Assembly (NCBI RefSeq): GCF_024599655.1
Contig: NZ_CP102247.1
Span: 1,798,001-1,862,000 of the forward strand
DNA from: Enterobacter asburiae
GTDB lineage: Bacteria > Pseudomonadota > Gammaproteobacteria > Enterobacterales > Enterobacteriaceae
Direction of reading: 5' to 3'
Length of the DNA stretch: 64,000 nucleotides
Shown: one piece after another, positions 58,661-64,000 of the stretch
Layout of the letters: every line of letters starts with the position of its first letter
Position numbering within the stretch: position 1 is the stretch's first letter
Made by a program: the position numbers and the translations under genes
Notes under the pieces: generated by a model
Told to the model about the DNA's origin: nothing
The model's database searches: none
The model's input: only the letters and a program-made list of their open reading frames with translations

Positions 58661-59959
58661 TTATCGCAGTGCCCGAGCAATCGCGCTGAACATCAGAGAG
58701 GCCTCCAGCGGCTGGGCGCTAAAGGACGGCTCCGCCTGCGGCCAGGTAGACCACTGGACGATAACCAGCTTTTCCTTCTGGTTCACCACGATCATTTGCC
58801 CAAAAATGCCCAGCGCCCAGAGTGAACCTTTCAGCGAATCTTGCGCTGCTGGCTCAACGCCGGTGGCGTTGGCGGGCACGGCGTTATTCCACCACTGATA
58901 GCCGTACAGTCCGTCTGGATGGGCGTCTGATACCGAGCCTTTCGCCTTTGTCCAGTCTGACGACTGCCGGATCCAGTTATCCGGCAGGATCGTCTTACCG
59001 TTCGGCAGCGTACCGTTGTTCAGGATAAATTGCCCGAAGCGACCCCAGTCCTCCAGCGTGGCGTTAAAGCCGTGCGCGCCGACGTCGTGCTGGCCTTTGC
59101 TGTAGGCATGCCACACGCCGTCGCTCGCCATGCCGTACGGCTGCCAGATGCTTTTCTCCAGATAGGCTGCGAGCGTCATGCCGGTGGCGCGCTCCAGCAC
59201 GTCACCCAGCAGCCAGGCGCCGCCCGATGAGTAAGACCAGCTCTCTCCGGCCGGGTGAACCCTGCGTAGTCCCTTCACCAGCTTGCGCACGCAGTCGTAG
59301 GTACCCGGCTTCGCCTCGCACTCCGTGAGCTGCGCGAAATCGGAGTTCGGGTTGGTGTAGTCCTCGTTCCACGCCACGCCCGAGGTGTGGGTGATAAGCT
59401 GTTTGAGCGTCACGCCGTCCCACGCGGTGCCTTTCAGATCGGGTTCATACTGCGTGACCAGGTCGTTGAGCGAGTGAATTTTTCCCTCTTTGAGGGCAAC
59501 GCCCACCAGGGCCGAAACGACTGATTTACCTACCGAGCGCGAGGTCCAGAGCGTGGAGTCGGTATTGCCCTGTGCGAGATACTTCCAGGCGATTTTGCCG
59601 TCCTTCAGCACTAGCATGCCGCTGACGTTCTGGCGCTTAAGGTACTCCTCCAGGCCGTAGCGCCTGCCGTTGATCTGATAGTGGGCGTCCTTGAGCGGCT
59701 TGTCCGACACCCGCAGCGGCACGGCGCTACCGTGGCGGAAAATATCCCCGGCGTAGTTGCGGTAGTCATTGCGAAAGCCCACCACGCGGTCAGCCTGGCT
59801 CCAGGTGAGCATCTTATGGGTGTCCGGCAGCGCGGCGTCAAAGGGGGCAGGGCAGGCGCTGAGGCCGGTGCCTTCGCAGGCGGCCATTGCCGCAGGGGAG
59901 AGCAGGCTGCTGAAGACAAGACCCGCCAGCAGAGCCTGGTTTACTTTTTTGTTTTTCAT
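58661..59959 (-). CDS. secreted beta-lactamase-fold serine hydrolase (class C/EstB-like)
   Basis: A 432-residue exported protein with a signal peptide (KNKKVNQALLAGLVFSSLLSPAAMA). It has the catalytic S-x-x-K (SVGKSVVSALVG), a Tyr motif in the YSSGGAWLLGDVLE stretch, and a GYQWWN/SLWALGIFGQMI end where the K-T-G box would be (here lacking the Lys). This combination fits 6-aminohexanoate-dimer hydrolase or EstB esterases better than true AmpC. It likely acts as an esterase or amidase in the periplasm. It is divergent from the LysR gene at 60061, its probable regulator. Confidence 0.75.
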   Translation of the reverse strand: MKNKKVNQALLAGLVFSSLLSPAAMAACEGTGLSACPAPFDAALPDTHKMLTWSQADRVVGFRNDYRNYAGDIFRHGSAVPLRVSDKPLKDAHYQINGRRYGLEEYLKRQNVSGMLVLKDGKIAWKYLAQGNTDSTLWTSRSVGKSVVSALVGVALKEGKIHSLNDLVTQYEPDLKGTAWDGVTLKQLITHTSGVAWNEDYTNPNSDFAQLTECEAKPGTYDCVRKLVKGLRRVHPAGESWSYSSGGAWLLGDVLERATGMTLAAYLEKSIWQPYGMASDGVWHAYSKGQHDVGAHGFNATLEDWGRFGQFILNNGTLPNGKTILPDNWIRQSSDWTKAKGSVSDAHPDGLYGYQWWNNAVPANATGVEPAAQDSLKGSLWALGIFGQMIVVNQKEKLVIVQWSTWPQAEPSFSAQPLEASLMFSAIARALR

Positions 59960-60060
59960 ATCCGTCTCGTATGGGTTAAGAACGGCTTCAGTTTAAAAAG
60001 CCCGGCGCTATAATAAAAAACGCATAATGGGGGAAAATCCCCCCAAACAACGGAGGAAAC

Positions 60061-60942
60061 GTGGCGGGCCTACTCTATTCCTTTGCACAGCTTGAGGCAT
60101 TTACCGCCGTGGCTGAGAACGGCAGCCTGAGTAAAGCGGCGGTGGCGCTGAAAAAAGACCGAACGACGCTTCGCGATCTGATTGATTTTCTTGAGGACGG
60201 GTTGGGCTATGCGCTGTTTATTCGCGACGGGCGTACCCTGCGCCTTACGGCGGAAGGAGAGCAGCTTCAGCGCCAGGCGCATCTGCTGATGCGGCAGGTA
60301 AAAGCCTTTGAGGCCTTTGCCAGAGAAGTGCCCCAGGGTGCCACGCAGGATCTGACGCTGGTCTACGATCCTTTTACGCCCAGAGCCTTTCTGCACGAGG
60401 TCATCGCTGAAATGGTGGCGCGAAAAGTCCGGCTGAGCCTCATCTGCGCCTCGCGCGATGAATCTGAACTCCTGCTGACGAGCGGCCGCGCGGATCTGGC
60501 CATCTGCCAGGCGCGCAACCGCAGCGTGGGCAACGACATGGAGTGGCGGGCCCTGGGGGCAATCGATATGGATTTTTACGCCTCCAGCACGCTGTTTGCG
60601 GATATTTCATCCCCGCTGTCGCTGCTTGACCTCTCCCTGGTACCCCAGATCGTTATGCACCCTGCATCGGACGAGCCGGTCGCGCGTCGCCTGCAGATTT
60701 CCGGGCATACCCTTTTTACGAACGAGCCGGAAATGCTACGCGGCCTGCTGGAACGCGGATGCGGCTGGGGATTCTTACCGACCCATTTTCATGCCGCGCG
60801 GTGGCAAAACGTAAAAAGGCTGCGCACCGAAGTGGGCAGCCAGGGGATTAGTCAGACGATGGTCACCATCTGGAAGCCGGGGAGCGACAAGCGCGCCATT
60901 ATTGCTGACGCGCTGGCGCTACTGCCGGACGTGTGGAAGCAC

Positions 60943-60954
<12 letters not shown>
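60061..60954 (+). CDS. LysR-family transcriptional regulator
   Basis: A 297-residue LysR-type protein with a GTG start preceded by GGAGGAAAC. The helix-turn-helix reads FTAVAENGSLSKAAVALKKDRTTLRDLIDFLED, in which the usual second-helix SQPA/SQSA is replaced by KDRTTLRD, an unusual version. The effector domain is present. It is divergent from the serine hydrolase, and its end overlaps fumA by 12 bases. Confidence 0.82.
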
Positions 60955-62592
<1,638 letters not shown>

Positions 62593-62610
62593 AGCGTATT
62601 GCTCCACAAA

Positions 62611-62641
62611 AATAAAACCGCCGGAGGAGAAGTCCGGCGGT
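62611..62641 (-). terminator. terminator between the DASS transporter and fumA
   Basis: A 9-base stem ACCGCCGGA/TCCGGCGGT with a seven-base loop and a TTTTATTTTT tail on the minus strand. The tail ends about 19 bases before the fumA start, leaving no room for a separate fumA promoter after it, so fumA relies on readthrough or a promoter within the transporter gene. Confidence 0.8.
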
Positions 62642-62647
62642 CAGGAA

Positions 62648-64000
62648 TCAGAACATCATGGACATCCACGGATAACCAATCAGCAGCAGGGCCGCCAGGA
62701 AGATGGCACCGAAGATGGTGCCGAGGCGCCAGTAGTCTTTGGTTGGCAGGTAGCCGCTACCGTAGTAAATCGGGCTTGGGCCAGTACCGTACGGGGTGAT
62801 GATCCCCATCACGCCCAGCGAGGTCACCATCAGCAGGACGAACACTTCCATATTCATGCCCGGAATGGTGGAGGCGATGGTCAGCATTGCCGGCAGCAGC
62901 GCGGTAGTGTGCGCGGTGGTGCTGGCAAACAGGTAGTGCAGCAGGTAGAACGCCAGCAGCAGGACGATGGTCGCCACGCCCGGAGAGATACCGCTCATTA
63001 ACAGACCGCCTTCTTTACCTAACCAGCTGATAAAGCCGGTAGAGGAGAGGCCATCCGCCAGTGCTACCAGGGTGGCGAACCAGACGAAGGTGTTCCATGC
63101 GGCTTTGTTACCGGTGATATCATTCCACTCCAGCACGCCGGTCCACAGCATCAGACCCACGATGAGCAGGGCCGCCATGGCAGGCTCAATCCATGCGGCA
63201 GCGAAGATCCACATCAGCAGCGCACAGCATACGAACACCAGCAGCAGAATTTCATTGCGGGACAGTTTGCCGAGTTTTTCCAGCTCGCGGGTCGCCCACA
63301 GCGGCACTTCGTTATTCACTTTAACTTCGGGTGGGTAGAACCAGTAGGCCAGCAGCGGCATGGCCAGAATCAGCAGGATACCCAGCGGCAGGAAGGCGAG
63401 GAACCAGGTACCCCAGGAGATATCAATCCCAACCGTACTTTTCACCAGCGCCAGGGCCAGCAGGTTTGGCGCGAGGGCGGAGAGGAACATGGAGCTGGTG
63501 ATACAGGCTGCGGTGATCGCCACCCACATCAGGTATGAACCAATCTTACGCGCGCTTGGGTCGTTGGGTTTTGAACCGTACAGCGGCGGCAGGTTAGCAA
63601 TGATTGGGTAGATAGTCCCGCCGCTGCGCGCGGTGTTGGACGGGGTGAACGGTGCCAGCAGCAGGTCCGCAAACGTAATGGCGTAACCGAGCGTCAGGCT
63701 GCGACGGCCGAGGTACTTCACCAGAATCAGCGCCAGACGGCGGCCGAAGCGGGTTTTGTCATAGCCCGCGGCGAACATGAAAGCACCGAAGATCAGCCAG
63801 ACGGTAGAGTTACCAAACCCGCTCACCGCCCATTTAAAGGAGGCACCCGCCAGCTTGAATTTCGGGTCAGCCAGCTGCTCAGGGCTGAACAGCACCCACT
63901 GACTGCACAGGGCAATGGCGACGACGCCGGTCAGGCCGATCACCGCGCCCGGCAGGGGTTCGAAGATCAGACCGACGATCACGCCGACAAAGATGGCGAA
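62648..64000 (-). CDS. DASS-family dicarboxylate (tartrate/succinate/citrate-like) transporter, cut at the window end
   Basis: The frame runs off the right end of the window, so the N-terminus is missing; about 450 residues are seen. It has the features of the CitT/TtdT group: LAPFTPSNTARSGGTIYPI with the Ser-Asn-Thr motif of helix 5, and the paired ASTTAHTTALLPAM with a second Ser-Thr-Thr motif. These bind dicarboxylate and sodium or exchange substrate. The last residues (LLIGYPWMSMMF) end 56 bases before fumA. Likely substrates are L-tartrate, succinate, fumarate or citrate; which is not decidable here. Confidence 0.85.
   Translation of the reverse strand, partial: FAIFVGVIVGLIFEPLPGAVIGLTGVVAIALCSQWVLFSPEQLADPKFKLAGASFKWAVSGFGNSTVWLIFGAFMFAAGYDKTRFGRRLALILVKYLGRRSLTLGYAITFADLLLAPFTPSNTARSGGTIYPIIANLPPLYGSKPNDPSARKIGSYLMWVAITAACITSSMFLSALAPNLLALALVKSTVGIDISWGTWFLAFLPLGILLILAMPLLAYWFYPPEVKVNNEVPLWATRELEKLGKLSRNEILLLVFVCCALLMWIFAAAWIEPAMAALLIVGLMLWTGVLEWNDITGNKAAWNTFVWFATLVALADGLSSTGFISWLGKEGGLLMSGISPGVATIVLLLAFYLLHYLFASTTAHTTALLPAMLTIASTIPGMNMEVFVLLMVTSLGVMGIITPYGTGPSPIYYGSGYLPTKDYWRLGTIFGAIFLAALLLIGYPWMSMMF

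Noticed and set aside
58661..59959. AmpC beta-lactamase
   Set aside because: S-x-x-K is present, but the Lys-Thr-Gly box is missing and the sequence is nearer to EstB/6-aminohexanoate hydrolases; the nearby LysR gene is not AmpR-like beyond its family.

Overview
The window looks like a chromosomal segment of an enterobacterium, most likely Enterobacter or a close relative. It carries the E. coli-type neighbourhood of amn, shiA, ldtA (erfK), a tRNA-Asn, nac, cbl, a second tRNA-Asn and mtfA. The core genes are GC-rich and end with REP-type palindromes. The block at about 25.5-36.5 kb is visibly more AT-rich and looks acquired.

Layout. 1-5 kb: a truncated M24 aminopeptidase gene, amn, shiA, then pagP and a membrane acyltransferase. 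5.1-9.5 kb: an RND efflux pump operon, read leftwards, headed by a 36-residue membrane ORF. 9.7-12.9 kb: a UspG-like stress protein and a P2-type cation ATPase. 13.0-19.6 kb: six tightly packed genes that I cannot assign to a known pathway (Bcr/CflA exporter, HMGL-type aldolase, an alpha/beta-hydrolase-fold protein without its catalytic residues, a dehydrogenase fused to CinA, an RraA-like aldolase, a DUF6282-type metallohydrolase), with a convergent LysR gene. 20.5-24.7 kb: ldtA, tRNA-Asn, nac with sigma-54 and NtrC sites, cbl, and a GST. 24.9-36.3 kb: a deleted LysR pseudogene, then an accessory block with an orphan SPASM radical SAM enzyme, three UshA-like nucleotidases, a Tsx paralogue, a zinc-ribbon protein, a leaderless arylsulfotransferase-like protein and a broken phage lysis cassette.

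36.6-39.1 kb: a LysR regulator divergent from RidA and quinone-oxidoreductase genes. 39.2-42.8 kb: a 1201-residue SF1 helicase-PLD nuclease resembling the single-gene Mokosh type II anti-phage system. It lies between a displaced copy of a tRNA-Asn terminator and the second tRNA-Asn. 43.3-52.6 kb: a complete aerobactin locus (iucABCD-iutA with divergent shiF and a Fur-box-like region), then mtfA. 53.6-55.3 kb: a DUF2256 zinc protein overlapping an FeS-type photolyase. 55.4-64 kb: a LysR, a citrate symporter with a periplasmic binding protein, a secreted beta-lactamase-fold hydrolase with its divergent LysR, class I fumarase and a DASS dicarboxylate transporter cut by the window end.

The best candidates for undescribed biology are the 13-19.6 kb cluster, the triplicated nucleotidase/Tsx/radical-SAM block, and the small membrane ORF heading the RND operon. 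All functions are read from sequence features and family memory; no searches were run.
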